64,000 nt of DNA from Lachnospiraceae bacterium (GCA_902363445.1 CABJAB010000006.1:1-64000); one strand, 5' to 3'; shown: positions 1 to 7,769, numbered from the stretch's first letter. The notes: generated by a model from the sequence alone, not told the origin. Numbers and translations are program-made.

Positions 1-75
1 TAATATCTTTAGAATTTTTATCTGGCTGCGTAATGATTCAACTTCATTTTTTATTGCGTTAGAGAACCCTTCCAT
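1..75 (-). CDS. Small phage/ICE-type protein, partial (C-terminus outside window)
   Basis: An open frame starts at the ATG at 73-75 on the minus strand (MEGFSNAIKNEVES...) and runs off the left edge after 25 codons. A GGAGG at 86-90 serves this ATG. The other ATG at 81-83 is too close to the SD and its frame closes after ten codons. I do not recognise the product. It follows the 55-residue gene by 15 bases and probably shares its transcript. Confidence 0.5.
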   Translation of the reverse strand, partial: MEGFSNAIKNEVESLRSQIKILKIL

Positions 76-90
76 TTCTTCATCACCTCC

Positions 91-258
91 CTATCCTGTC
101 TCTTCTGAATTTGTAATTTCCTTTTCTTTATCCACTATTATCTGGAACATAATTGCCATCCCCTCTCCTAATAACAGAAGATCATCAATACTTTTATCTG
201 GCAATTTTTCGATAGTTTCTCCAAGCTTTTCAAGAACCCGTTTTTGCTTATCTGTCAT
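91..258 (-). CDS. 55-residue hypothetical protein of the element's switch region
   Basis: The frame begins MTDKQKRVLEKLGETIEKLP and ends ITNSEETG, 55 residues. AGGTG lies seven bases before the ATG. It has its own strong promoter (TTGACA at 314-319, TATAAT at 291-296, both minus strand). It is divergent from the XRE repressor gene, the place where early or excision genes of clostridial prophages and ICEs usually sit. The sequence is charged and probably helical, with no membrane segment. Function is unknown. Confidence 0.6.
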   Translation of the reverse strand: MTDKQKRVLEKLGETIEKLPDKSIDDLLLLGEGMAIMFQIIVDKEKEITNSEETG

Positions 259-277
259 ACTATTTCACCTCGCTTTT

Positions 278-371
278 GCTTGTTAAGCACATTATACATC
301 CTCTTTATGTGTTTGTCAAGCTTTTATTTTTTTAATTTGTGCTTTACAAGCATTTTTATTTATGTTATACT
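278..371. promoter_or_regulatory. Divergent promoters with three operator palindromes
   Basis: The minus-strand promoter has TTGACA at 314-319, a 17-base spacer and TATAAT at 291-296. The plus-strand promoter has TTTACA at 343-348, a 17-base spacer and TATACT at 366-371. Three copies of GCTT-N3-AAGC lie at 278-288 (GCTTGTTAAGC), 311-321 (GTTTGTCAAGC, one mismatch) and 341-351 (GCTTTACAAGC). They cover the minus start site, the minus -35 and the plus -35 respectively. This is the geometry of a lambda-like repressor switch; the XRE protein encoded at 395-775 is the likely ligand. Confidence 0.8.
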
Positions 372-394
372 CACTTAAGAAAGAAGGTGATAAT

Positions 395-775
395 TTGGAA
401 ATTCACGAAAGAATACGTTATTTACGTAAAGATATATTGCAACTTACCCAACAAGAATTTGCTGAATCATTGAAAATTTCTCGTTCTAACGCCGGAAATA
501 TTGAAATAGGTAGAATAGCGACCACTGATCGTGTAATCTCAGACATATGCGAAAAATTTAACGTAAATGAAGAATGGCTGCGAACTGGGACAGGAGACAT
601 ATTTGTATTATTATCTAAAGAAGAATATATCGCAGAATTTATTGGAAAAGTCTTAAAAGAAAGACAAGACACTTTTAAAAAACGATATATTGAAATGCTA
701 GCAAAATTAGATGAACGTGGATGGGAAGCGCTAGAGAAAGTCGCATCGTCAATGGGAAAAATAAAGAAGGACTAG
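395..775 (+). CDS. XRE-family repressor of the integrated element
   Basis: An N-terminal helix-turn-helix (about residues 5-60; LTQQEFAESLKISRSNAGNIE) is followed by an acidic/basic helical tail, a small cI-like regulator without a peptidase domain. I chose the TTG at 395: GAAGGTG lies just upstream, and the earlier in-frame ATG at 362 falls inside the promoter spacer (TTTACA 343-348, TATACT 366-371), so it cannot be in the message. The protein probably binds the three GCTT-N3-AAGC palindromes upstream and represses the divergent 55-residue gene. Confidence 0.85.
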   Translation: MEIHERIRYLRKDILQLTQQEFAESLKISRSNAGNIEIGRIATTDRVISDICEKFNVNEEWLRTGTGDIFVLLSKEEYIAEFIGKVLKERQDTFKKRYIEMLAKLDERGWEALEKVASSMGKIKKD

Positions 776-781
776 GTTTCC

Positions 782-880
782 CTAGTCCAATAAACCTTTC
801 AAGAATTGATAAACAATTTTCATAGTATACTCTGTTTTAATACGTTTAAGCATTTTCATTATGAGCTTTTCATAATCCAT
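782..880 (-). CDS. 32-residue small protein
   Basis: The ATG at 878-880 is preceded by a strong SD (GGGAGGCGG). The frame reads MDYEKLIMKMLKRIKTEYTM and ends FLKGLLD, 32 residues, basic and amphipathic. Similar tiny MDY-starting proteins are common next to XRE repressors in clostridial mobile elements. A promoter (TTGCTT at 954-959, TAATAT at 931-936) and a LexA-like box (968-981) lie upstream. It converges on the XRE gene with six bases between the stops. Function is unknown. Confidence 0.5.
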   Translation of the reverse strand: MDYEKLIMKMLKRIKTEYTMKIVYQFLKGLLD

Positions 881-967
881 ATGTACCGCCTCCCTTGATT
901 GCAAAAACACGTTCGAAATCCCTTGTTTTTATATTAGCATATACTACATTATGAAGCAATGGATTTT

Positions 968-981
968 CGAACAAATGTTCT
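968..981. promoter_or_regulatory. LexA/SOS-like box
   Basis: CGAACAAATGTTCT matches 13 of 14 positions of the Gram-positive LexA consensus CGAACRNRYGTTYC (last base differs). It lies nine bases upstream of the -35 of the 32-residue gene. A weaker minus-strand match, CGAACGTGTTTTTG, lies downstream of the -10 near 903-916 (two mismatches). SOS control of this small gene is inferred. Confidence 0.45.
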
Positions 982-1064
982 TATTTCTTTTTGACGATAA
1001 ACTATCTCTTTAGACAATCATACAATGTATAATCCATGTAATCAAGGGATTTTCATCCATTTCG

Positions 1065-1274
1065 CTATGATGAAAAATAGTTAAATAAATCACATGGGTT
1101 ACAGTTTAAAGCTTCAGCTATCATACATAATGTAGTCACTGTTGGGTTTTTGATGCCTCTTTCAATTTCGCTAATTGTTGACATGGCTAGTCCAGATGCT
1201 TTTGACAGTTCTTCAAGCGTTATATGCTGACCCATGCGAATTTGCCGAATTTTATATTTTACTTGAATTTTCAA
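1065..1274 (-). CDS. Short XRE-family HTH regulator
   Basis: A 69-residue single-domain XRE protein. The helix-turn-helix spans about residues 8-62 (HITLEELSKASGLAMSTISE, then NPTVTTLCMIAEAL). The start is a TTG at 1272-1274 with GAGGTGAAA upstream. It is divergent from the zinc-ribbon membrane gene. A palindrome (CTCGGC...GCCGAG, 1286-1307) covers the SD region. It could be an accessory regulator or antirepressor of the element; its target is unknown. Confidence 0.8.
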   Translation of the reverse strand: MKIQVKYKIRQIRMGQHITLEELSKASGLAMSTISEIERGIKNPTVTTLCMIAEALNCNPCDLFNYFSS

Positions 1275-1285
1275 TAAAGTTTCAC

Positions 1286-1307
1286 CTCGGCGTTAGTATC
1301 TGCCGAG
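1286..1307. promoter_or_regulatory. Inverted repeat overlapping the SD of the short XRE gene
   Basis: CTCGGC and GCCGAG are separated by ten bases. On the minus strand the second arm includes the GAG of the Shine-Dalgarno sequence for the TTG start at 1274. It may be a protein operator or a hairpin that limits translation. Confidence 0.4.
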
Positions 1308-1363
1308 TACGATATTATATACTATTGAGATGGGGATATTAAAAAACATGGGAGGAACTGAGT

Positions 1364-1873
1364 ATGAAATGTAAAAATTGTGGGGAAGAAATGAGAATCG
1401 CAGAATTTAAAGAAGAGGAATATTATGTATGCGACAGATGTCGGTTAAAAAAGAAAATAGTTGAACCGATTGATTATTATGATGAACCAGCTTCATACAC
1501 AAGGCCGATTCCAAATCCCGAAAAGAGAACTGAAAAGAAGAAAATGAGCATTTGCTTACTTATCTCTTTTATAATTGGTCTCGCGTATATGATTTACTCT
1601 TTTAAATATTGGGGCGGAGCTAACTCCAATGTAGCAGACGCTTCCGAAGCATTGGGCGCCGGAATCGCTACTGCCCTTGTAACCCCTCATTTAGTTTGTA
1701 CCTTCATAGCTGTCGTTTTCAATGCGCTGGGTTTATTTCTCAAAAAAAGAGCTTTTGCGTTGGTTGGCGCTATCCTTTACACCGTAGCTATGGTAATGAT
1801 GCCAATATACTTTTTCTACGTTATTCTCGAAATGATTTTATCTTATGTTGGATATGCCAAAATGAAAAAATAA
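1364..1873 (+). CDS. Membrane protein with N-terminal zinc ribbon
   Basis: 169 residues. Residues 3-26 hold two CxxC pairs (CKNC, CDRC) spaced like a zinc ribbon. A charged linker follows, then three to four membrane segments from about residue 61 to 165 (ICLLISFIIGLAYMIYSF; LVCTFIAVVFNALGLFL; ALVGAILYTVAMVMMPIYF). GGGAGG sits nine bases before the ATG. Such proteins are common cargo of clostridial elements and have no assigned function. GC content is as low as in the rest of the element. Confidence 0.7.
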   Translation: MKCKNCGEEMRIAEFKEEEYYVCDRCRLKKKIVEPIDYYDEPASYTRPIPNPEKRTEKKKMSICLLISFIIGLAYMIYSFKYWGGANSNVADASEALGAGIATALVTPHLVCTFIAVVFNALGLFLKKRAFALVGAILYTVAMVMMPIYFFYVILEMILSYVGYAKMKK

Positions 1874-1947
1874 ATAAAAACCGGCCCCTGGCTGCAACCA
1901 GAGACCGGCAAGCATACAATCCGAAGATGGTACGCCATAGTTTAGCA
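1871..1947 (-). ncRNA. Putative small RNA antisense to the integrase leader
   Basis: A minus-strand promoter is visible: TTGCGA at 1976-1981, 17-base spacer, TACAAT at 1953-1958. About 65 bases further on is a rho-independent terminator (arms 1881-1891 and 1898-1908, then TTTTTATTT). The stem contains two C/A mismatches if read on the plus strand but two G-U pairs on the minus strand, so it is built to work as minus-strand RNA. No open frame fits. The predicted transcript is about 75 bases and opposes the integrase leader. Confidence 0.45.
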
Positions 1948-2013
1948 CCTATATTGTATCATCTTCGAGCAGCCATCGCAAGCGAAACAATAGTCGCTGG
2001 CTGTTATTTTTAT
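1922..2013 (+). promoter_or_regulatory. Structured leader upstream of the integrase, with terminator-like hairpin
   Basis: CGAAGATG at 1922-1929 pairs with CATCTTCG at 1960-1967. CAGCCA at 1970-1975 pairs with TGGCTG at 1998-2003 and is followed by TTATTTTTAT, a plus-strand terminator-like hairpin only about 20 bases before the integrase SD (AAAGGAGG). Read-through of this hairpin would be needed for integrase expression from upstream, so it may act as an attenuator. Confidence 0.5.
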
Positions 2014-2036
2014 ACCCAAAAAAGGAGGATGATATA

Positions 2037-3116
2037 ATGGCAACAGCAAAAAAGCTTCCATCTGGTTCCTGGCGGTGCCAGGTTTTTAGTCACTATGAAT
2101 ATATCATAGTGAATGGCAAAACAAAAAAGAAGAGAGTCTACGAGTCTTTTACTTCCAATGATCCAACAAAAGACGGTAAAAAAGAAGCTGAACTGATGGC
2201 AGCCATCTTTGCAGCGGAGAAAGAATGCCATAGATATGATAAAATGAGTGTTAAACAAGCCATAGAGGGCTACATAGCGACCAAAAGCAATATTCTTTCA
2301 CCTTCTACCATTCGTAGCTATAAGAGCCTTCAAAATAACGCATACACCGCTATAGAAACGCTACAAACCAAACAGCTCAATAATTCTACCATTCAAAAAT
2401 GGTTGAATGAATATTCCGTAAAGCATAGTCCAAAAACTGTACGCAACGCATATGGTCTACTATCTGCTGTTTTAGAAATGTATAAACCCGATATAAGGCT
2501 AAAGGTAAAGATGCCGGCCAAAAAACGTTCCGAACTCTACACTCCTTCGGATGATGATATTAAGCAGCTCCTGAATCATATTTCTGGAACAGAATTGGAA
2601 ATAGCTGTAATGCTCTCCGCTTTTTGCACCCTACGCCGGGGAGAAATCTGTGCTTTACAATCAAGCGACTTACATGAAAACATGCTTGAGATCAGCAAAA
2701 GTATGGTCATGGATACCAACCGTAATTGGCATATCAAGCAGCCCAAAACAGACAGCAGTTACCGTACCGTACCTGTTCCGGATTTTCTCGTTACATTGAT
2801 GAATAGAAAAGAAGGCAGGATTATAAACGCTACTCCTGAACAAATCTCCAACCGATTCAGAAGGGCAATCAAATATTCGGGGTGCCCTCACTTCCGTTTT
2901 CATGATCTTCGCCATTACTCTGCCAGCATTCTGCACGCTATCGGAGTGAAAGACCAATATATTATGGACTGGGGTGGATGGAAAACGGATAACGTCATGA
3001 AGAGTGTATACCGAAATGTAATAGACCTAGAAAAAAAGAAACAGCAGAAAAAAGTAGAAAAGTATTTCAAATCTATGCAACACGAAATGCAACACGAAAA
3101 AGAAAAAGTGCCGTAA
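2037..3116 (+). CDS. int: Tyrosine recombinase (integrase)
   Basis: 359 residues, the usual length for a phage/ICE integrase. An N-terminal arm-binding region (about 1-60) precedes a SAM-like core-binding domain (about 70-150, SVKQAIEGYI...WLNEYSVKHSPKTVR) and a catalytic domain. Catalytic residues visible are R200 (LRRGE), H289 and R292 (HDLRH) and the nucleophile Y325 (KSVYRNV); the usual second His is replaced in GGW. AAAGGAGG gives a strong SD. The gene ends 18 bases before the 3' end of a tRNA-Ser gene, the expected integration target. The stop codon lies in the loop of the hairpin 3106-3127. Confidence 0.95.
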   Translation: MATAKKLPSGSWRCQVFSHYEYIIVNGKTKKKRVYESFTSNDPTKDGKKEAELMAAIFAAEKECHRYDKMSVKQAIEGYIATKSNILSPSTIRSYKSLQNNAYTAIETLQTKQLNNSTIQKWLNEYSVKHSPKTVRNAYGLLSAVLEMYKPDIRLKVKMPAKKRSELYTPSDDDIKQLLNHISGTELEIAVMLSAFCTLRRGEICALQSSDLHENMLEISKSMVMDTNRNWHIKQPKTDSSYRTVPVPDFLVTLMNRKEGRIINATPEQISNRFRRAIKYSGCPHFRFHDLRHYSASILHAIGVKDQYIMDWGGWKTDNVMKSVYRNVIDLEKKKQQKKVEKYFKSMQHEMQHEKEKVP

Positions 3117-3127
3117 ATACGGCACTT
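3106..3127 (-). terminator. Terminator of tRNA-Ser, overlapping the end of int
   Basis: AAGTGCCGTA and TACGGCACTT form a ten-base stem. On the minus strand it is followed by a run of T (TTTTTCTTTTT), and it lies just after the 3' end of the tRNA. The integrase stop codon is in the loop region. Confidence 0.75.
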
Positions 3128-3134
3128 ATAGGCG

Positions 3135-3160
3135 CGGAGACGGTGGGATTTGAACCCACG
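3135..3160. other. attR: Probable attachment site core (3' part of tRNA-Ser)
   Basis: Integrases next to tRNA genes usually recombine within the 3' end of the tRNA. The integrase gene converges on this end and lies 18 bases away. The exact core cannot be set because the other junction is outside the window. The label R is arbitrary. Confidence 0.4.
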
Positions 3161-3220
3161 TGCCCCGGAGGACAACTCGATTTCGAGTCGAGCTCGTTAT
3201 GACCGCTTCGATACGTCTCC
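3135..3220 (-). tRNA. tRNA-Ser(CGA)
   Basis: An 86-base tRNA with a long variable arm. The acceptor stem GGAGACG (5') pairs with CGTCTCC (3'), discriminator G. The anticodon stem CTCGA/TCGAG encloses the loop CTCGAAA, anticodon CGA (codon UCG, serine). The T arm has GTGGGTTCAAATCCCAC. CCA is not encoded. It is the apparent integration site of the element to the left. Confidence 0.95.
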
Positions 3221-3267
3221 AAATCATACTAGACTATTTTACCTGCAAAGGAAGGGAATGTCAACTG

Positions 3268-4428
3268 TTACCGTCCAAAATACGCGTCGATTCCATTGGC
3301 GATCCCGTTCACAAGTTTAGTCTGATAGGAAGCCGAAGCCATCGCCAGATCTTCATCGGGATTGCTCATATATCCCATCTCCACAATGGTCACGGGCACC
3401 TGGCACCAGTTGATCCCGCTCATGGTATCCGTCTCCCACACTCCGTTGTTTCCGGAGCCGGTGGATGCCGTCATGGAATCCAGTATACAGTCGGATAAAG
3501 AACGGCTCGCACTATAAATCTCGCTGCAATACGGGTTTTCCGGCGTCGGACAGATGGTCATGGCGCCTGTCTTTCCAGTGTTCTCTGAGCCGTTGGCATG
3601 GATCCTCACAAATGCCTCAGCCCCCGCCTCATTGGCAATAGCCGCGCGTTCCGCATTGCTGATGTCCACATCATTAGTCTCACGGACCATCAATACCTGG
3701 TACCCCCGGGAGAGCAGTTCATCCCGAAGCTGCAGGGAAACCTGAAGATTGAGCTCCGATTCGTCCAGGCCGGATGCGGCCCCAGCAGTCCCATAGGATA
3801 CTTTTTTCTTCATCTCAGATGCTCCCGGTCCCACCGGCTCTTTCTCATTGTTCCCCACGGCCTGGTGTCCGGGGTCAATGCAGACTAAAGGCCCGCTTCC
3901 CCCGTGATAAATTCCTGTACCGGCCTGTCCGGAAACCGGAGGCGCGGCAGCAGGTTCTTCCGCCGTCAGATACTCCGAAGACACAAAGCATATCTGTCCC
4001 TCATATTCCACTCGGCTCCATTTTTCATTATAACCGGTCCTGCGGACAGACTGGCCGGTCCGCAGTTTACCCACGACTCCCGCACCGGTATCCGCATCTT
4101 TTCGGACATTCACCGTATCCGTCGCGTACACCGTCTCTTCCACATCGGTAAAAGCAAGCGTTTCCGTCTCCTCCGCCGTAGCAGCCGCCGCCGTCGTGGT
4201 GGCCGCCGTCGTGACAGGCGCCGTCATAGAAGGCTCCTCCGTGCTCGGTGAAGCTGTGGAAGCCGTCTCACCCGACTGCTCCGCCGTTGTCCCCGCAGCC
4301 GGCTTCCTGTCCCCGCAGCCGGCGAGTACGAGCGCCAAAAGCAGGCAGACTGCCAACGCTCCTGTCGGTACACGCTTTTTTCTGCCTCTTCCATTTTCCA
4401 TATTCCTGGCTTCCCTGAATCCTTTCAT
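3268..4428 (-). CDS. Secreted lipoprotein N-acetylmuramoyl-L-alanine amidase with SH3 domain
   Basis: 386 residues. A lipoprotein signal (TM 21-36, lipobox VLAGC) precedes a Ser/Thr/Ala/Glu-rich linker (about 45-100), a bacterial SH3 domain (about 105-160, [20 protein letters not shown]) and an Amidase_3 domain (about 178-386). Zinc-ligand and catalytic motifs are visible: DPGH, the Glu in ESELNL, RIHANGS and VEMGYMSN. It cleaves the amide between MurNAc and the stem peptide in peptidoglycan, tethered outside the membrane. The start at 4428 is set by GGAGGT eight bases upstream; a second ATG at 4401 lacks proper spacing. It follows mnmA by 28 bases and may be read through from the isc operon. 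Confidence 0.9.
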   Translation of the reverse strand: MKGFREARNMENGRGRKKRVPTGALAVCLLLALVLAGCGDRKPAAGTTAEQSGETASTASPSTEEPSMTAPVTTAATTTAAAATAEETETLAFTDVEETVYATDTVNVRKDADTGAGVVGKLRTGQSVRRTGYNEKWSRVEYEGQICFVSSEYLTAEEPAAAPPVSGQAGTGIYHGGSGPLVCIDPGHQAVGNNEKEPVGPGASEMKKKVSYGTAGAASGLDESELNLQVSLQLRDELLSRGYQVLMVRETNDVDISNAERAAIANEAGAEAFVRIHANGSENTGKTGAMTICPTPENPYCSEIYSASRSLSDCILDSMTASTGSGNNGVWETDTMSGINWCQVPVTIVEMGYMSNPDEDLAMASASYQTKLVNGIANGIDAYFGR

Positions 4429-4456
4429 ATCACGCTACCTCCGAATTTTGCCGCTC

Positions 4457-5551
4457 TCACTCTCTATCTTTCATCGGGACGATCGTACCGCCGCCGGCCA
4501 CATATTCCCCGTCATACAACACCAAGGCCTGTCCGGGTGTAACCGCCCGCACCGGTTCTGAGAACCTGCATTCCAGCGTATCTCTCCCGACTCTCTTTAC
4601 TCTGCACGGCGCGCCTTTATGGGCATAACGGATCTTTCCCATGAAAAGCTGTCCGTCCTCCACGTCAGGCAGTGCCATAAAATTCAGTTGACTGCAGTAC
4701 ACCACATCGGTGAAGACGTCCTCCGCCTCCCCAATGACCACCTCGTCGGTCTCCGGCCGGATCTCCGTCACAAAAACCGGATGGCCCATGGACAGATTTA
4801 AACCTTTTCTCTGGCCTATCGTATAGTGCGTGATCCCTTTATGGCGTCCCAGGATGTTCCCATCTTTGTCCACATAGTTTCCCTCTCTGAGAGGGACCCT
4901 GGTGTTCCTTTCAATAAATCCCGCGTAATCGTTATCCGGCACAAAGCAGATTTCCTGGCTGTCCGGCTTGGAAGCCACGGGAAGCCCCCTCTCCTCCGCC
5001 ATTCTCCGTATATCACCCTTGGCATATGCTCCCACCGGCATAAGGGTATGCCGGAGCTGCTCCTGGGTCAGATTATAAAGAGCATAGGTCTGGTCCTTTG
5101 CCGCGGTCACAGAATTCCGGACGGCCATCCGTCCATTGTCCAGAGCTTCCACACGGGCGTAATGGCCCGTAGCGATATAGTCCGCGCCGATCTCCAGGCT
5201 TCTTTTGAGAAGCGCCTCCCATTTCACATGGCGGTTGCAGGCGATGCACGGATTCGGCGTCCTCCCCCGCACATAAGAATCCACAAAATAATCCATGACC
5301 TTTTCCCGGAATATATCTTTAAAGTTCATCACATAATACGGGATTCCCAAAATTCCGGCCACCTTCCGCGCGTCCTCCACGGCAGAAAGACCGCAGCAGC
5401 CACCGTTTTCCTCGATGACTGTCCGGTCCTCATCCTGCCAGATCTGCATGGTCACGCCTATGACCTCATATCCCTGCTCCAAAAGCAGGCAGGCCGCCAC
5501 AGAAGAATCCACTCCTCCAGACATGCCTACTACGACTTTCTTTTTTTCCAT
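4457..5551 (-). CDS. mnmA: tRNA-specific 2-thiouridylase MnmA
   Basis: 364 residues, full length. The PP-loop GMSGGVDSS is at residues 9-17, the nucleophile C102 (TPNPC) and persulfide-carrying C202 (QEICFVPD). It thiolates U34 of tRNA Lys, Glu and Gln using ATP and sulfur from a cysteine desulfurase. Its place directly after iscS-iscU (three bases from iscU) fits the sulfur supply. A common arrangement in Clostridia. Confidence 0.96.
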   Translation of the reverse strand: MEKKKVVVGMSGGVDSSVAACLLLEQGYEVIGVTMQIWQDEDRTVIEENGGCCGLSAVEDARKVAGILGIPYYVMNFKDIFREKVMDYFVDSYVRGRTPNPCIACNRHVKWEALLKRSLEIGADYIATGHYARVEALDNGRMAVRNSVTAAKDQTYALYNLTQEQLRHTLMPVGAYAKGDIRRMAEERGLPVASKPDSQEICFVPDNDYAGFIERNTRVPLREGNYVDKDGNILGRHKGITHYTIGQRKGLNLSMGHPVFVTEIRPETDEVVIGEAEDVFTDVVYCSQLNFMALPDVEDGQLFMGKIRYAHKGAPCRVKRVGRDTLECRFSEPVRAVTPGQALVLYDGEYVAGGGTIVPMKDRE

Positions 5552-5554
5552 GAA

Positions 5555-5992
5555 TCAATAATCTTCTTCCTCTTCGTGTTCACTGATATCTGATTTCGGT
5601 TTGGAAAGCCCTTCTATCTTTATGTGGTTCTTCTCCGCATAATCCCAAAGGGCAGCATGGATCGCTTCCTCTGCCAACAAAGAACAGTGTACCTTAACCG
5701 GAGGCAGTCCGTCAAGTGCTTCCATGACCGCTTTGTTGGTCACCTTTAGCGCCTCATTGACTGTCTTGCCCTTCACCATCTCCGTAGCCATGCTGCTGGT
5801 GGCCACAGCGGCCCCGCAGCCAAAGGTTTTAAACTTCACATCCTGGATCACCTGATTTTCATCCACATCCAGATAGATCCGCATGATATCTCCGCATTTG
5901 GCATTGCCTACGGTGCCGATTCCACTGGCATCCTCTATTTCTCCCACATTTCTGGGGTTCTGAAAATGGTCCATTACTTTCTCGCTGTACAT
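5555..5992 (-). CDS. iscU: Iron-sulfur cluster scaffold protein IscU/NifU-like
   Basis: 145 residues. The NifU N-terminal domain has its three cluster ligands at C33 (NAKCGD), C59 (FGCGAA) and C103 (VHCSLLAEEA), plus the conserved Asp after C33. It assembles Fe-S clusters with sulfur from the adjacent cysteine desulfurase. The C-terminus has an acidic tail (SEHEEEEDY) absent from E. coli IscU. It lies 18 bases after iscS. Confidence 0.95.
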   Translation of the reverse strand: MYSEKVMDHFQNPRNVGEIEDASGIGTVGNAKCGDIMRIYLDVDENQVIQDVKFKTFGCGAAVATSSMATEMVKGKTVNEALKVTNKAVMEALDGLPPVKVHCSLLAEEAIHAALWDYAEKNHIKIEGLSKPKSDISEHEEEEDY

Positions 5993-6010
5993 TATTCTAT
6001 TCCTCCTGAT

Positions 6011-7222
6011 CTATTTCTTTTCCGTTTTCGGATCCTTCACTTCTTTCCCTCCGTTTATGAAATCCTCATATAACGGAGACATAGAGCGCAGCTTTTCCAC
6101 GATCTCCTTCAGCTTTTCCACCACATAATCGATCTGCTCTCTTGTGGTATCGTCACCCAGAGTCAGTCTCAGAGAGCCGTGGGCAATCTCATGGGGCAGT
6201 CCAATGGCCAAAAGCACATGGGAAGGATCTAAAGATCCGGAGGTACACGCAGAACCACTGGAGCCGCAGATGCCGGCCATGTCGAGCATGATCAGCATAG
6301 ATTCTCCTTCTACAAACTGAAAACTGAAGTTCGCATTGTTCGGCAGGCGCTTTGTCCGGTGCCCGTTAAGCCTGGTATAAGGAATCTCTTTCATCACCCG
6401 CTCGATCAGGTAATCCCTGAGCTCCGATTCTTTCCTGGCCCGTTCTTCCATCGTTTCGGCGCAGATCCTGGCCGCAGCTCCCAGGCCCACGATACCCGGA
6501 ACGTTCTCCGTGCCGGCGCGGCGCTTCCTCTCCTGGGCGCCGCCATGGATAAAGGAACGAATCTTTACGCCCTTTCGGATATACAGGAAACCGACGCCCT
6601 TCGGCCCGTTCAGCTTATGACCGCTGGCGCTCAGCATGTCGATCCCCATTTCATCTACCTTTATCGGCACATGGCCGAATGCCTGCACTGCATCCGTATG
6701 GAACAGGATTCCCTTCTCCTTTGCCAGACGCCCGATCTCCGCGATCGGCTCCAGCGTGCCGATCTCATTGTTCGCAAACATCACAGAAATCAGGATGGTG
6801 TCAGGTCTGATGGAGGACCTTAACTGTTCCATGTCCACCACACCGTCTTCATCCACATCCAGATAAGTCACCTCGAAGCCTTTGCTCTCCAGATATTCAC
6901 CGGTGTGGAGAATAGCGTGGTGCTCGATCTTCGTCGTGATGATATGTTTTCCTTTTTCCCCGTAAGCGTCCGCCGCAGCCTTCAGCGCCCAGTTATCAGC
7001 TTCTGAACCGCCGCCGGTAAAATATATTTCGCTGGGATCGGCGCCCAATATCTCCGCAATGTTTTCTCTTGCTTCCGTGATGACCTGCTTGTTTCCTGAC
7101 GCAAAGCCATATACGGAAGACGGGTTGCCGAATTTCTCAGAAAAATACGGGAGCATCGCGTCCAGTACCTTCGGATTCACCTTTGTAGTAGCCGCATTAT
7201 CTAAATAAATCAACTGTTCCAT
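6011..7222 (-). CDS. iscS: Cysteine desulfurase IscS/NifS
   Basis: 403 residues, class V aminotransferase fold. The PLP lysine is K203 (SGHKLNGPKG) and the catalytic cysteine C326 lies in GSSGSACTSGS. It releases sulfur from L-cysteine as an enzyme persulfide for IscU and MnmA. The gene is second in iscR-iscS-iscU-mnmA. A basic C-terminal tail (GGKEVKDPKTEKK) is an extension of unknown meaning. Confidence 0.96.
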   Translation of the reverse strand: MEQLIYLDNAATTKVNPKVLDAMLPYFSEKFGNPSSVYGFASGNKQVITEARENIAEILGADPSEIYFTGGGSEADNWALKAAADAYGEKGKHIITTKIEHHAILHTGEYLESKGFEVTYLDVDEDGVVDMEQLRSSIRPDTILISVMFANNEIGTLEPIAEIGRLAKEKGILFHTDAVQAFGHVPIKVDEMGIDMLSASGHKLNGPKGVGFLYIRKGVKIRSFIHGGAQERKRRAGTENVPGIVGLGAAARICAETMEERARKESELRDYLIERVMKEIPYTRLNGHRTKRLPNNANFSFQFVEGESMLIMLDMAGICGSSGSACTSGSLDPSHVLLAIGLPHEIAHGSLRLTLGDDTTREQIDYVVEKLKEIVEKLRSMSPLYEDFINGGKEVKDPKTEKK

Positions 7223-7251
7223 TCTCTGTACCCTTCTTTCCTTATCTTATA

Positions 7252-7695
7252 TTATTCCTCTTCCCATGTCCCTGCCTGTATGGATTTACTTTGCTCCACA
7301 AGTTCCTTTAAGGTGATGTGGTCCACCGTATCCTCCAGGTTTTCATGAATTTTCTTCCAAACATATTTTGTCACGCAGAATTTAGCTGTCTTGCACACGC
7401 CGTCCTTCTCAAGTCCGGCACAATCTACCAGAGTCAGATCGCCCTCCAAGGCCCGCAGGATATCGCCCACGGAAATCTGGGCCATATCTCCCACGATCTG
7501 ATAACCGCCTTGTATGCCGCGGACGCTTTTTACCAGCCCTGCCTTCTTGAGCAGTCCCAAAAGCTGCTCCAGATATTTATCGGACAGATCCTGCCGTTTT
7601 GCTATCGTCTGAATCGACACCGGCCCCTCTTCACTTGTCTCAGCCAGGTCCACCATGGCCCGCAGGCCGTACCGGCCCTTCGTTGACAATTTCAT
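7252..7695 (-). CDS. iscR: Rrf2-family regulator IscR
   Basis: 147 residues. The winged helix (1-65, KLSTKGRYGLRAMVDLA) is typical of Rrf2. The three cluster-binding cysteines are C92, C101 and C107, so it is IscR-like rather than CymR-like. It probably senses Fe-S status and represses its own operon; a palindrome in the promoter spacer (7744-7760) is a candidate operator. GGAGGCG precedes the ATG. Confidence 0.93.
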   Translation of the reverse strand: MKLSTKGRYGLRAMVDLAETSEEGPVSIQTIAKRQDLSDKYLEQLLGLLKKAGLVKSVRGIQGGYQIVGDMAQISVGDILRALEGDLTLVDCAGLEKDGVCKTAKFCVTKYVWKKIHENLEDTVDHITLKELVEQSKSIQAGTWEEE

Positions 7696-7740
7696 CCTGC
7701 GCCTCCAAATTCCCAGTAAAATACTATGATTTCAATTGAT

Positions 7741-7769
7741 ACTATACCACCGGCCGGTATTTTTGTCAA
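7741..7769 (-). promoter_or_regulatory. isc operon promoter with IscR-type palindrome
   Basis: TTGACA (7764-7769), 17-base spacer, TATAGT (7741-7746), all minus strand. The spacer holds ATACC...GGTAT (7744-7760), a dyad that a bound Rrf2 dimer would use to block polymerase. Confidence 0.8.

Noticed and set aside
1696..2037. Plus-strand frame running from the zinc-ribbon gene to the integrase start
   Set aside because: It overlaps the zinc-ribbon gene in another frame and crosses the structured leader; no SD and no protein-like pattern.
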